Positions 32,560 through 44,630 are shown, counted from the stretch's first letter. The stretch: DNA of 64,000 nt from Calamus simplicifolius (GCA_900491605.1 UESW01003827.1:1432967-1496966), one strand, 5' to 3'. The notes: generated by a model from the sequence alone, not told the origin. Translations and numbers: made by a program.

Positions 32560-34300
32560 AATGACGATGCTAGACTATGCAGCCATTCCAGGAGGAGTGG
32601 AAGAAGTAGCCAACGTACCCCATGAAGGTTTGCAGACTGGAAGCAGGGATGGTGAGCTGAACTATTTGGAAGGCCTCACACCCAGTGGCTTGAGCATAGT
32701 GGCAGGTGAAGAACCTCTGTTCAAGATCCTCCACTTCAGACCCAAAGATAGCAGTGAAGATATTCTTTCCATCCAAGCATTCACCAAAAGAATTCCAGCT
32801 TTGGTGCAACAGGAGCTTTCCAAATCCAGCTAGTGGGACGTACAGTTTCAGACCAAGGTTACTTAGAAGTAGGCATATAGCTTGCTTAAGGATTACTTTA
32901 GAACCTCCTCCTCGATCGGAATAGGAGCAAAGAAAGGGAATCATATCTCATCTGGGTTCATAGCATTTGTGTTCAAGCTTGTTCAGTGGAGCAGTGTCAA
33001 TCCAAGGGTGCTCAAGGAAACTAATATATCCTCCATTACCAAGAGATCAAGATAAAATCATCAAGTGAAAGGTCTGTAATCTAGTGAGGAACCTTCTAGC
33101 TTTACAGCACCTTGGTCGATCACAGAGCTTGTAAGCTCAGAACACCACAAGATTTTGCTTGGCAAGTATCTCCCAAGAGATGAGATGTAATTTCCTATCC
33201 TTTGGAGGGTGACCGAATAAAAAAATTTTGAACTAATCTTTCCACTGTTATCAATAATTTTAACAACAACAGCACAACTGGTTAATGTGGAGGTGGGGAT
33301 GTACATAATGACTGATCGAAGCAATGCCACCCTACCAGCTAAGAAGATGCATGTGAAGTGTCAACTTCAAATAACAAAAGATTTCAGGCACTTTTTATGC
33401 AATGGCTTTTTAAAGGCCAGATCAAAGTCAATAAAGATGTTTAAGCTGATTGTAAAAAGTTAATGGTCCTCCTGGCCATCCATATGATTAATTTGGGAGA
33501 AGGCTTAGGGCCTCAAGACTATTAAAATGTCATCAATATATTAATTTCTTTATTCCAGTGGTTGATGCATCTGGCGTGGCTGAAAGGTCCAATTAGCTGG
33601 CAATGCAACAAAGACAGCTTATTGGACCCACATAGCCCTTCTAACACAGTTCAATCTCTAGCTTAAACAATGCCTAGTCCTTCTTTGGAAAGCAATCACC
33701 CCACCAAATTGCCACCACATCTGCATTTAATTTGGACTGTTTTATCGATACCTTTTAGAAGTAGAATGAATGGGGTGGATCCTTTGTAGTACATGGATGA
33801 CTACGGCATACTTGGAAAATAGAAAAGAATTTATCAAGAACGAAACAGGCATGGAATATAGATAAGGGATAACCATTCATGTTCAAGATGGAATATATGC
33901 ATGGTAGCCATCCAAATATGTATGACAATCTATGGTAAAAAGCTTGTGTTGTAGTGGATTCTGTTTGGAAGGAATGTGTGTCAAAAAGTTAATTTCTATA
34001 ATGATTTGTGAGTAGCATTAGAACCCAAGCTCACCTTAGTGCTCCCTCTCAGGGAAAATTTTGGCCATGGGTCGATCTAGCATGTCAATTAGATGGAGCA
34101 TATAATTAACAGTGGCTTCCAATATTGATATCCAACTCTGTTTCTCTCTTAGATCACATGCTGAAAAATTAACCATCTCTTTGCCCTGAACAACCTTGCA
34201 AAGCTATCCAGTTGAGGAATATCCACTTGGCCATTGGTCAAGAGGACCATTAGCCAATCTTTTTAATTTGGAGAGTGAGTGAGAGAGAGAAGTAAAGAAC
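32560..34300 (-). mobile_element. Decayed LINE ORF2 relic
   Basis: The minus strand has scattered LINE-like phrases in the right order. Near 33540 an IDDILIVLRP stretch resembles the RT catalytic ADD motif. Near 33330 AGRVALLRSVIMYIPT matches the conserved LINE post-RT block (MAGR..LI.SVL.SIP). Further downstream, 32944-32570 has a Trp/Phe-rich end region. Many stops and frame changes show strong decay. The assignment is by motif order only. Confidence 0.45.
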
Positions 34301-34823
34301 CATCTAAGTTCAGATGAATATAGCCCGGCTAGCTTCTGAAAGTGTAGCATGGCAGGCTACTAAAAAATAGCATTTTGCTTTCCTGTCTATACTGTCACTT
34401 TGCCCACATTGTGACCTCCTCTCAATAAGAAAAACTCCCCCTCTAATGTTACAGGATACAGATAGTTTTAATACAGTAAATGGAGATTGAGATGGCGACA
34501 AAGCAGTAGTTAGTCCCTCAACTTTCGCAAGTCTTTCTCATGGGAATGAAATTAGACAGTGGATGTCGATCGCCGAACTAGTAGGAAAGCGAACTCCAAG
34601 CTAGCTTCTTTACTCAATTCACAAGTTTTCACAGAGATTATGTGGTAATTTGCAAGAACTATTTACATTTAAGTCTCAAGCAGGACGTCCTGTATGACCT
34701 TGTACAACATTTAAGTCTCAAGCTAGCTTCAATTTTGTGGAATTGAAGCCATATTGTTCTCTCTCTCTCTCTCTTTATTTATTTGTTTTTGTGACAATCC
34801 CTCCTTGCCTTCCATCTTTGCAG

Positions 34824-34992
34824 TGGAGAACGCGCAGCAGCCACGAGGCCCAAGATGCTCGCTGCCATCAGAGAAGTCCTCCAACTTCTTCCAACCATGT
34901 GTCTCAGCATCCAGTGCAAAGACCTCAGGAGAAAACTTCCCGGCTCCAAGGCGTCCTTGATCGCTTGGGTCGAGTTGACCACCATATATGAT
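34824..34992 (+). other. Exon-like segment of unknown identity
   Basis: After a pyrimidine tract and acceptor-like TCTTTGCAG (34824), one frame reads MLAAIREVLQLLPTMCLSIQ and continues to a stop just past 34990. Composition is coding-like (GC-richer than flanks). I do not recognise it, and no partner exon was found. Confidence 0.2.
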
Positions 34993-34999
34993 AGAAGAG

Positions 35000-35452
35000 A
35001 AACTTTCCTCTATCCATAAAAGTATAATTAAAAAATTGTGTATAGTAGTAGAAGAGAAATTTTTTACTGCTAGGTAATGAAAGTATTACGGTTTAATGAA
35101 TCTATTTTAATATTTATAAGATGAAAATATTTTTTTTATGATAATCAAATTAATATGTGTCTTTCACTCAAAGCCTAGGCTAATGATAAATGCATACTAA
35201 CTTTAAGATATATAAAAAGGTCTAATAGCATAAATTAATTAATTTAACCAGATCAATAATTCCTTATCTAATGTTAAATTAATTTGATCTGATTATAATC
35301 TGTATGCTTCTCAATAAAATTCTACAAATATATATAGTAATTGGTAAAAAAAATTTACAATTTTTAACATGGAAAAGGGAGGCAAGCTTATGAGTTTTTG
35401 GAAAAACGAATGAAACTTGTTGGGTGGAAAACACGGTGTGTATCAGTAAAGC
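35000..35452. other. AT-rich spacer
   Basis: No feature seen apart from A/T-rich runs. Confidence 0.4.
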
Positions 35453-35939
35453 TGTTGCGCAGCTTCCGCCGAGATCAGGCGCGTGAAGAAAGATCGAGAA
35501 GAAGAAGAATAGATTGATATAGAAGAAAAAAAAGAATGCTTTATTTTTCTGAGGTCTCGACCAATATCCGGTTACATCAGATAGAGCCTTAAATAATCAT
35601 TCATCTTGGATGATAAAACTTATCCGCACCAGCCTGTAACCAACTCCCTAACAAACTCCCTAAAATATGGAAGTCTATCCAGAAACCTGAGCCCAATCCT
35701 CCTGGACCCAGATCCATAACCTACGATTACGTTATTAAACATTCTCTCAAAAAACTCCCTTCTAAGCCATGCAAAAAAGCACTCAAACCCGAGCCCATGT
35801 ACACCCATGACTCACATGCTCTCTATTCTTGGATCACAAGCCGACCCAAATGACTTAAGAACATGAGAACTTATGTAACATAAGCTCTCAAACCTGTGTG
35901 ACTCTCCTGAACTTTGGATGTGCCACACCTGAGCTTACA
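35453..35939 (-). repeat. 3' LTR of truncated Copia element
   Basis: 487 bases. On the minus strand it starts TGTAAGCTCAGG and ends ...GCGCAACA, right after the purine-rich GGTGGAGAT. Only one copy is present, so the inner end is inferred from the TG...CA rule. Confidence 0.6.
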
Positions 35940-37365
35940 ATCTCCACCTTGGTGCATCAAAGTTACAGTAAGCTCCACCTGTTCCATCAATCCCATCAGT
36001 ACTCCACATCTGAAGACGCTATCTCGAGGTAGTACCTTAGTAAGTGCATCCGATGCGTTATCTTTGGTAAACACTTTCATAAGCTCCAACTCATCATCCT
36101 CCACAAGCTCCCTGATCCTGTGGTATCTGATGTCAATATGTTTGGTTCTAGCATGATAGACTCGATTCTAGACCAAACATAAAGCACTCTGGCTATCAGA
36201 AAATACCCTGATCACTCCCTGTGCTATCCCCATCTCCAATGCAAGACCTTTCAGCCACATAGCCTCCTTTGCAGCCTCTGAAATATCAATATACTCTGAC
36301 TCTGTAGTAGACAAAGCTGTCACTGGCTGCAGACTTGACCTCCATGATATTGGACCACCATTCAACATAAAGACATACCCTATCGTCGACCTCCTGGTGT
36401 CCAAATCACCTCCATAGTTAGCATCAACAAAACCTGCTATCCGATCCTGAGCCTCCATGGTCAGTCTAGTATCATCCTCCATGCTACTATACCCATAACA
36501 TATACCAACACCGACTGTTCCAATAAGATATTTGAAAATCCCTTTCAGAGCTCTCCAATGTGCTTTACCCGGACTAGCCATGAATCTGCTAACTTGGCTA
36601 ACAGCATATGCAAGGTCAGGCCTACAACACACCATAGCATACATGAGGCTGCCAACTTCTGAAGCATAAGGTACTCTGGACATCTCCTCGGCCTCTATCT
36701 CAGAACTTGGTGACATAGTCTTGGAGAGCTTAATGTGACCGGCCAATGATAATGCGGCTGGTTTTACACTATCCATACTGTACCTCTCCAAGATCCTCCT
36801 GATATAAGTCCTTTGAGATAAATGAAGCAACCTCCTGTATCTGTTCCTGAAAATTTTTATCCCCAAATTCGTGTAGTAGGACCTAAATCCTTCATTTCAA
36901 ACTCAGATGATAATGCTGCCTTTAGATCCTCTACAATAGCTTTACTCTTGCATGCAATTAACACATCATCCACATACAAAAGAAAGTATAATCTAGAATT
37001 ATCTTCTAAAATCCGGAAATAAACACAGAGATCATACTCACATCTAGACATGCCAATGCTCCTCACAAAGGTATCAAACCGCAGATACCACTGACGCGGT
37101 GACTGCTTCAAACCATATAAGAATCTCTGCAAATGACATACCTTTCTTTCTGACCCCGGTTCTATGAACCCCTCTTGCTGCTCCATATAAATCTCCTCTA
37201 AATCCCTATGAAGGAAGGCCGTCCTGACATCCATCTGCTCCAGTTCCAAATTTTGCACTGTTACAATGCTCAGCAATATCCTAATAGATATGTGTTATAT
37301 CACTTGAGAGAATACCTCATTGTAGTCAATGATGTCTTTTTTGAGAAAATCCTTTGGCCACTAAC
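35940..37365 (-). pseudogene. Copia RT and RNase H remnant
   Basis: Seen: LEQMDVRTAFLHRDLEEIYM, FLYGLKQSPRQWYLRFD and LYVDDVLIACKS (catalytic YVDD intact) in 37276-36857. A shifted frame follows at 36866-36168: YIRRILERYSMD, PYASEVGSLMYAMVCCRPDL, FVDANYGGDLDTRRSTIGYV, ALSTTESEYI. The end is ADALTK-like (SDALTKVLPRD) near 36050. One frame break near 36860 and a stop at 36168 are present. This is the Copia pol C-terminus that copies RNA to DNA and removes RNA. It is non-functional. Confidence 0.9.
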
Positions 37366-37440
37366 TAGTGGGGACCTATGTTGAATTTCTCAAGCATGGA
37401 CAAGGGACCAAACAGAAGAAATAAATTATAAACAACAGTT

Positions 37441-37461
37441 AGAGAGAGAGAGAGAGAGAGA
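37441..37461. repeat. (GA)n microsatellite
   Basis: About ten GA/AG units. Confidence 0.8.
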
Positions 37462-37729
37462 AGAGAGACCTTGACCCAATTCCCAGTGATCGCCATTTAA
37501 CACTAGGTTTCTCCGCTCTTTCCTTGCTCTCTGACCTTGTGCTTCGAGGAACTTCTAAATACATCGCAAAAATTACTCTCCACACCCATATTTAATATAT
37601 ATATAATTATATAATAATCATTATACTCTTTATAATTTCTCTTTACACCCTTCTCTTCAAACAAGCCCCTCTTTGTTCAATCTATCAGGATCGAACGAAA
37701 GCTGTCTATTTAGTCATATTAGGCCGAAC

Positions 37730-38220
37730 ATAGAGGCAAAGGGAAGCCGGGGGCTAGGGCCAAAAAGGGCTAACAGAGGAAAGTCGGGATGGAAAGGAAA
37801 GTCGATGTCGAAAAGGCGGAATGATCAGAGTCGAGAGGGGAGTTAGGGGCCAAGGAAAGAGAGGGGCCAAGAGGAGCTAGGGCTAGAGGAGGGGAGTCGA
37901 TGCCCGAAAGTCAGAGCAGCTAGAGTCGGAAAGGGGAGTCGGTGTCGAGGGGTTGGAGCGGTTGGAACCGAGAGGGGAGCCGGGGGCCAAGGGAGACGAG
38001 GCCGGAAGGCTAAAAGGAGCTTGGGCTAGGGGAGGGGAGTCGGTGCTTGGGGGCCGAAGCGACCGGGGCTGGGGAGTCGGTGCCGGAAGGTCAAAGCGTT
38101 CGGAGCCGAAAGAGGAGCCGGGACCAAGGGGGTTTGGAGCGAGGCGTGTTGCTGCTGGTGGGTATCGACTGAGTGGGATAAGGGAGATGGGTGTGAAGAG
38201 AAAAAAAAAAAAATATGAGA
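37730..38220. repeat. G/A-skewed degenerate tandem repeat
   Basis: Units built on ggggagtcggtgccgaggg and gggggccaaggg recur irregularly; the plus strand is very purine-rich. It resembles the GC-rich arrays of the LARD-like LTR in style but does not share their 60-bp unit. Probably a decayed LTR fragment. Confidence 0.5.
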
Positions 38221-38827
38221 GGGATTTAAGGATAGTTTAGAAATTTTTTTTTTTTTTTTTTTAAGTTTAGGGGTGTGGAGCGCAACTTTTGCTGTGTATT
38301 TAGAAGCTCCCTTGCTTTAAAGATGAATACAGGAAAATAAAAAAAAAAGTCCTTCCGTTGGGCATAATTACAAGAGTGCCTCGATTGGGTCGAGCTAGCT
38401 ACGTACCCTTGGAGCAAGGCAAAAACGTAAATTTAAAGGATGGACGGACTGAGGCGTTCAACGACGAAACAGTGCCGATGTTATTTGCTATGATGCCACT
38501 ATACGATTATAATAATATGTAACGCCAATATTAATCCTCATACACGTTAGTATCAATATTATAATAATACCCCGTGAATCGAGCATGCCTCACCCGTCGT
38601 ATCACGGAAGGCAGAGGTGGGCATAAGTTGAACGATCGTAAGTTGGTCCAAGATCCGAAAAATTACAGGACTCATCCAGCCATAGATTTTAGTCCCATCG
38701 GAACAAAAATTTTAAGTCTGCTTAAATTTTGGACTGAACTTGAGCTTACAAAAAAAATTAAATCCAACCCCTGTCCAGCAATTTATATTTATATTATATA
38801 TATGTATAATATTTTTTAAAAAAAATT

Positions 38828-38829
<2 letters not shown>

Positions 38830-38863
<34 letters not shown>

Positions 38864-38880
38864 ACACACACGCACACACA
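38830..38880. repeat. (TA)n-(CA)n compound microsatellite
   Basis: About fifteen TA units followed by AC/GC dinucleotides. Confidence 0.85.
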
Positions 38881-39222
38881 TTTATATTTGAATATAAAAG
38901 GATGTAGGGTGAGTGGGAGTTAATGGTTGGTGCTAATTGATGCTTTAACCACCATGCCGATAGGCTATTTTAGTCAACAGGCTACCCCTAATGGAAGGCC
39001 CTCTTTTATTTTGATAATCTGTTTTTTTATTAAAAAAAAAGAAAAGAAAGAAAAGAACAGGTAATGGTGCATGACATGGGGCAAGGCTCTTATTTTATCC
39101 CTTAAATTATGCTTACGAATCCAGGACTAATTCACTTTGATTAAGTGAATTGTGATGGTTCAAATTAATGCTATAAATCATTTTTGAATTGTGATGGCTC
39201 AAATTAATGTGAAACTTATTCA

Positions 39223-39252
39223 TCTATATATATATATATATATATATATATA
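39223..39252. repeat. (TA)n microsatellite
   Basis: About fifteen TA units. Confidence 0.85.
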
Positions 39253-39478
39253 ACGAAACAGGTCTGACCGAATCATTACATGATAAGCGTGAAAAATGTA
39301 AAAAGGCTCTCTAAAACATCAACAACTAGGGAAGGACATGAAGTTGATTCTCTACGGCACACCATAGGAAATAAAGATGATAAGACAGAAGGTCAAAAGA
39401 TAAATAGGTCACTCAAAGGGACATATGATATATCCTAACATTAAGTAATACATATTTGAACAAAATTGAACTGCCATT

Positions 39479-39501
39479 ATATATATATATATATATATAT
39501 A
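39479..39501. repeat. (TA)n microsatellite
   Basis: About eleven TA units. Confidence 0.85.
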
Positions 39502-39861
39502 ACAAGTGACATACATGCAAATTATTACGCTTAACGCGTTTGCCATCATTTTCTTCTAACGAACGTGTCAGCTGATAGTGCACACGTACTCTACAAATGC
39601 TCTAACATTTGAACGATTCTCTCAGCTCAGCAATAATATATATATACTCAGTTTACAAATATTGCGTCGTATAATTACAAAGGCAAAGTTGCCTCCGCAA
39701 AGTCTCGTCGCTGGGTCCACAACATAAGAAAGAGCAGTTATCTCCTCTGTGATTCTGTGAAGCACAGGCATGTTGAAAATTACACAATCAATTTCGTACC
39801 TACGAGATGACCAAAATTTTATATGATTCCTCTCTGCCATGACATGAAAACTAATGCTCAG

Positions 39862-40723
39862 TGTTGCTACCAAATCACCTTTCTCGAGGCATCACATAAG
39901 ATTCAAGGCCGATAGCCGATGAGAACGAAGATGGAAGTCCTTCGATGCCTTGATCATTGGGATCCTTATATATAAAAAAAAAGTTATCAATTAATCTGAT
40001 CAAAATCCTTCGACGCTTAAGTAAGTAGTTTAAAAATAGTAGTATAACTCCTTTTTAAAAAGGTAGCTAAGAACCTAAAGAAAATTTTAAGGTTTTTAAA
40101 AAGTTTTTGTAGGAGAAGTTAAGATCCCCTCCCATCATGGATGAGGGTTCTTATACATGATCAAAAGTTTCTCTTATCCTTTTTTGAACCGTTATTGATT
40201 TCGAGACGCTTCGTCCTGACATGAAACAAGCTGTAAGGCCAGCAGCGACATATGGTGTTTGTCCCTGGCTTGTTAGAACTGGCAGGCCACCTCCTTGTTC
40301 GATATGGATAGCTACAGCCAGTGAATGGGCCACGTTTTGTTAGACGCGGCGCAGCAGACGGTTGGTAGGCCAGGTCTTGTCGAACGTGCACCGCAACCGG
40401 TAGGTGGGACACATGGGGCCATAGGTGGGACACGTAAGGCCGCATGGGGCGACGGCGGGCCACATGGAGATGTGGATGGTAGCAGGCCGTGTGGCACTGA
40501 GGCCGACTCTGAAGTCGGTCTTGAGGCTAACGCTGGAGTCGGTCTTGAGGCCGACTCTGGAGTTGGGCTTCAGGTAGACTCTGGAGTCGGTCTTGGGACT
40601 GACTGGAGTTGGTACTGGGAGTGGAGGTGACACGTCATATCATGACAACTTTAATTGTTCAGTTTTACCTCCGTCTGTTAGCCCTTTTTTGTTGATTGTA
40701 ATGTGGCTTGATCAGCCACACCA
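39862..40723 (-). repeat. 3' LTR of the large Gypsy element
   Basis: On the plus strand it runs TGTTGCTACCAAATCAC ... CAGCCACACCA and aligns along its length with 58818-59604. It contains a 24-bp array at about 40490-40615 which is mostly absent from the other copy. Confidence 0.85.
40490..40615. repeat. 24-bp minisatellite in LTR
   Basis: About five units of gccgactctgaagtcggtct + tgag (24 bases). Same length and similar core as the 26234-26617 array. Confidence 0.75.
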
Positions 40724-40745
40724 GATGCCCCTCCGCTCCTGAGCT
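40724..40745 (-). other. Polypurine tract of the large Gypsy element
   Basis: On the minus strand, AGGAGCGGAGGGGCATC is directly followed by the LTR start TGGTGTGGC. Confidence 0.6.
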
Positions 40746-41137
40746 CAGGCGGTCACCTTTCTCACCGAGCGAAAGGAGCATAGACTTTTAATGCCCTCAG
40801 TTCTCGCCTTTGATTATGGGCACGTGCCTTCTTGGAGGGTCAAATCCTTTTCATTTAAGGGAGCATGGGACGCTATACCGCTGCCATGTAAGAGATCCTT
40901 TCTCTAAAATCGAAGAGATTTTTCTTGGAATCGAGGCCAACTCTATCAGATAAAGTGGTAGCCATCATTGCGGTGACGTCACTGGCATCCCATCATTGGC
41001 CGCAGGTCACACCTTTGCACTTCTGATCGAGGCATCTTGCCTTGGGCTAATGAGATCGGGCAATGATTGGGATACACCTTTAATGGAGGACCTCCACGTG
41101 GCGGATTGAATCAGACGGGACGATTCGAAAGACGAGC

Positions 41138-41146
41138 ATAAAAGGG
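41138..41146 (+). promoter_or_regulatory. TATA-like box of the second aORF
   Basis: Plus-strand cataaaagg lies about 145 bases before the aORF ATG at 41291, in a position parallel to the box of the first element's aORF (about 125 bases). Functional role inferred. Confidence 0.4.
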
Positions 41147-41290
41147 GGTTGTCCCTGTCAAGGAGCTTCTTGTGCACCTAAAGCTTTTCTGTCTCCTGAA
41201 ACCTGAGTTCTCGGGGCCCTTCACCTGTGTCTGTTGTCTCCTTTCTTGCTCCAGGTCAATCCTCTCTAGCCTCCTTTTGCTTATTTCCTG

Positions 41291-44124
41291 ATGGGCCCCG
41301 ATAGGAAGGGCCAGAAGCTCGTAGTAGGTTTCCCATCCTCGTCCTCCTCCGAGGATAGGATTCCATTGACCCAGCTGCGAGCTGCAGGTAGGATCTTGAT
41401 CCGGGACCGGCCGGCAGCCAAAGCTTCACCATCATCACCTGTAGCCCCACCGCCGTCTAAGGCTAGTAGGGCATCCTCTCCGTCTATTGCCCCCATTCTA
41501 GTAGGTCTGGAGAGGATTGCTTCCATCATCACCCTCGCGGATGTAGAGTCTCTCAGGGCCACCTACAGAATCCCCAGGGATGTCCAATTGTTTGCCCCTG
41601 GACCCTGTGACAGGGTAACCTCCGGTCCTTCCGGTGGGATCACCCTGTACGAGGAGTTCCTTAAGGCAGGCCTTCGGCTCCCCCTTCACCCTTTCACTGT
41701 CAGCCTACTCCATAGGTATGCCTTGATGCCGGTATAGTTGGTTCCGAACTCTTTTTGGACCATCTGTGCCTTCATAGTACTATGTTGTTACCTCGGCATG
41801 GTAGGTCAGGTGTCCTTGTTCTGCAGCCTCTACACCCTTCGTTGTCAGTCCGACACCGAGTGGTAGTTATTCACACTCAGACCTGGCCTGACCCTTAAAC
41901 TAAACCTCCCATCGTCCATCAAAGGGTGGAGGACCCGATTCTTCTTTGCACATATCGAGGGGGTGAGGCAGAGTTGGGGGGACCCAAACTTAGCACCGAG
42001 TAAGGACTCGACGGTGATCCCGGGGGACCAGGAGGTATTCGAGCAAATATTGTCCTCCCGAGTCCCCCTTTGTCGAGAGCTCCTGTCTAAGGAGAACCTC
42101 CATTATGTAGATTTGACCTCGGGCGATGGTGAGAGCTCACGTTCTTTTTTCTCTCTCTCCTCTCTTCTTCTTTTTTCTTTGCTGACTGGCTCCTGGCACG
42201 TGCAGACATGAGAATATCCACCGACATCGTGAAGAGTGCCATCAAGAAGAGGAAGAGGGCCACCAGTGATGATGCCGGGAGGTCAGAGGATAGACCTCAT
42301 CCCCGGTCTCCGGTCTCTCCTTTGCGCGAGTGCCAGGCAGACCCAGAGCCTACCCCACCCATCGACCTTACCGCTGAGTCGCCCCCGAAGGAGCCGAGGG
42401 ATGAGGCGATTCCCTCGGTGATGGAGCCAGCTCAGGAGGAAGGCCTGCCAGTGGGAGAGCAGGCAGGTGAGGAGGGTCCAGCGGTGACAGAGTCGGTGGA
42501 AAAGGGGGCCATCACCCGAGAGAGAGGCCACGAGGAGGCACCGCCTGCCCTCGGCCACCCACGACCTCCGCGTCAGCTAGTTTCGCGGAGGCAAGTGGGC
42601 TGAGGGCGATCCCATCGCGGCCATCCCTAATAAACCATGGCCATGCGGTGGAGCAGTTGCTGGCCCAGACATATCTACCAGAGTTTCGAGAAGAGCTCCA
42701 TCACCAATGGGCCATCGACTTTTTTTGGGATGCCTTCTCGGCTCTATTCTGGGTAAGTGTTCCTTTGTCTTTATAAAGTTTCCTCCCTACATCCATACGC
42801 TGACGGTGGTTTTCTTCATGTAGTCGATGAGCTCCATGTTCCCCGCTCGGGACGTGGCTCTTCAGGCCGACGCGGTCCTCACCCACACTCGACGGGATGC
42901 CTCTGTAGCCCTTGCCCAATCCGAGAAGGCTAAGGGTGAGCTGGCATCAACCAACGCTGAGCAGGCAAAGGAACTTGAGGAGGCCAAGCATCAGGCGGCG
43001 ACCGAGCTCGAACGCGCTGGCATTGCCGAAGCTAAGTTGGGTGACGTGGTGGTGAGGTTGGACGCGCACGACATCCGACTCCACTCTCTTACTCTATAGG
43101 TGAAGGCGGTCAAGCTGTGGGCCAACGACACCGAGGCGATTGCATGGATGGTTGACGCCAGGGCTGCCAACGCTGTGGTTGACACATTCGCGGAGGCATG
43201 TGGGATGAGGGCGATCCCATCGCGGCCATCCCTAATAAACCATGGCCATGCGGTGGAGCAGTTGCTGGCCCAGACATATCTACCAGAGTTTCGAGAAGAG
43301 CTTCATCACCAGTGGGCCATCGACTTTTTTTGGGATGCCTTCTCAGCTCTATTCTGGGTAAGTGTTCCTTTGTCTTTATAAAGTTTCCTCCCTACATCCA
43401 TACGCTGACGGTGGTTTTCTTCATGTAGTCGATGAGCTCCATGTTCGCCGCTCGGGACGTGGCTCTTCAGGCCGACGCGGTCCTCACCCACACTCGACGG
43501 GATGCCTCTATAGCCCTTGCCCAATCCGAGAAGGCTGAGGGTGAGCTGGCATCAGCCAACGTTGAGCAGGCAAAGGAACTCGAGGAGGCCAAGCATCAGG
43601 TGGCAACCGAGCTCGAACGCACCCGCATTGCCGAAGCTAAGTTGGGTGACGTGGTGGTGAGGTTGGACGCGCACGACATCCGACTCCACTCTCTTACTCT
43701 ATAGGTGAAGGCGGTCAAGCTGTGGGCCAACGACACCGAGGCGATTGCATGGATGGTTGACGCCAGGGCTGCCGACGCTGTGGTTGACATGCGCGACACA
43801 ATTGCAAGGGCCTCAGAGATTGAGGCAGCAGCGCGGGCCACCGAAGAGAGGGCTGCTGCGGCCGAGAGGAGGGCCACGGAGGTAGTAGAGCACTACCAGA
43901 GCTCTGCTGCCTTCGAGGACAAGCTGGCAGAAGCCTCGTCGAGGTCTACCTGCAAGGCTTCCGAGAGTGCGAAGAGAAGGTGGCCCGAGTCTTTGGCATC
44001 ACGGACCTCGATGACCTCGAACCTAACGACGATGAGGAGTCAGAGGGGTTGCTGACGGTGGAGAGATCGACCGATGATGGGTCTGCCCCAGCTGACGATA
44101 AACCGACACCTACCGAGCCATGAA
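41291..44124 (+). pseudogene. Antisense ORF (aORF) of the large Gypsy element, Transposase_28-like, spliced, with internal duplication
   Basis: Reads opposite to gag-pol. From ATG 41291: a Ser/Pro-rich leader, then YEEFLKAGLRLPLHPF (41650-41700), followed by VPNSFWTICAFIV and an aromatic-rich block typical of the Transposase_28 (PF04195) domain of plant retroelements. Introns: 42129-42205 (GTGAGA...CGTGCAG) and 42753-42823 (GTAAGT...CATGTAG). A basic and Pro-rich middle follows. The C-terminal half is an Ala/Glu-rich coiled coil (ELASANVEQAKELEEAKHQ; IEAAARATEERAAAAERRAT), ending in an acidic tail (ITDLDDLEPNDDEESEG) with TGA at 44122-44124. Stops (e.g. after LPLHPF...ALMPV, and TAG at 43702-43704) and at least one frameshift (near 43945) break it. 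A 605-bp tandem duplication repeats intron plus coiled coil. Function unknown; possibly a nuclear or gag-like accessory factor. Confidence 0.7.
42586..43795 (+). repeat. 605-bp tandem duplication inside the aORF
   Basis: Copies about 42586-43190 and 43191-43795 differ by only a handful of bases. Each includes the exon before the intron (FREELHHQWAIDFFWDAFSAL), the intron, and the first coiled-coil exon. Matching minus-strand frames at 42701-42919 and 43306-43524 confirm the offset of 605. High identity means the duplication is younger than the element. Confidence 0.9.
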
Positions 44125-44359
44125 GACCTTGCTTTTTCTCTTTGTTTTGCCTTTGTACAAAGGTTCGACTTGAATCGGCAATTTTGTAAACTTTTTGGTA
44201 ATTAATGAAAAATAAATTTTCTTTTGAATCTTTGAGTCTTTGAGCGCTTAGCTTTTGTAGATTTTGTAGCATGTTCCATTGTCCCTCATTTTATACTTGT
44301 GCAAATCCGTGACTGGGCTGTGCAGCCTGCTGGCTGTCAGCCATATGCTACGAGTTGAC

Positions 44360-44435
44360 ATTGAGGCCCATGCCAGAGTTGGGCTTGAGGCCAATGCTTG
44401 AGTTGGGCTTGAGGCCAATGCTGGAGTCAGGCTTG
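44360..44435. repeat. 24-bp repeat next to aORF 3' end
   Basis: Three units of gccaatgctggagtcaggct + tgag. Same family as the LTR and LARD arrays. Confidence 0.7.
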
Positions 44436-44439
44436 AGGC

Positions 44440-44630
44440 AGGATCGAGCGCTCTTTTGAAACTTCTGAGGGTGACTCAAGAGTCTTTGAAACCAAGCTCG
44501 AGAGCCTTTTGAACCCCAGAGGGTGACTCGAGAGTATTTGAGACCAAGCTCGAGAGCCTTTTGAACCCCGGAGGATGACCCGAGAGTCTTTGAGACCAAG
44601 CTTGGGAGCCTTTTGAACCCCATCTTGCAG
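44440..44630. repeat. 52-bp tandem repeat between pol end and aORF
   Basis: Three full copies and a partial fourth of a 52-base unit starting ctcgagagccttttgaaccc and ending tgagaccaag. Confidence 0.85.

Larger units (their letters stand above)
35453..37365 (-). mobile_element. 5'-truncated Ty1/Copia retrotransposon
   Basis: On the minus strand the element begins abruptly inside RT (about 37357, VAKGFSQK), runs through RT and RNase H, then a PPT-like AAGGTGGAGATTG, and ends with one LTR (35939 to 35453). gag, protease, integrase and the 5' LTR are missing. The truncation point abuts unrelated sequence at about 37366. Confidence 0.85.
37366..39861. other. Repeat-rich spacer
   Basis: Contains (GA)n at about 37441-37461, the G/A-rich block 37730-38220, homopolymer T near 38240-38262, and several (TA)n arrays. 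A minus-strand frame at 39873-39622 is open for 83 codons, but its first codons lie inside the LTR and it matches no family I know. Confidence 0.45.

Noticed and set aside
38830..39501. Repeated arrays suggestive of CRISPR-like spacing
   Set aside because: They are simple (TA)n microsatellites with unrelated flanks in a plant genome.
39622..39873. Minus-strand 83-codon frame next to the Gypsy LTR
   Set aside because: Its start lies inside the LTR, there are no recognisable motifs and no splice partner; possible UTR or chance.
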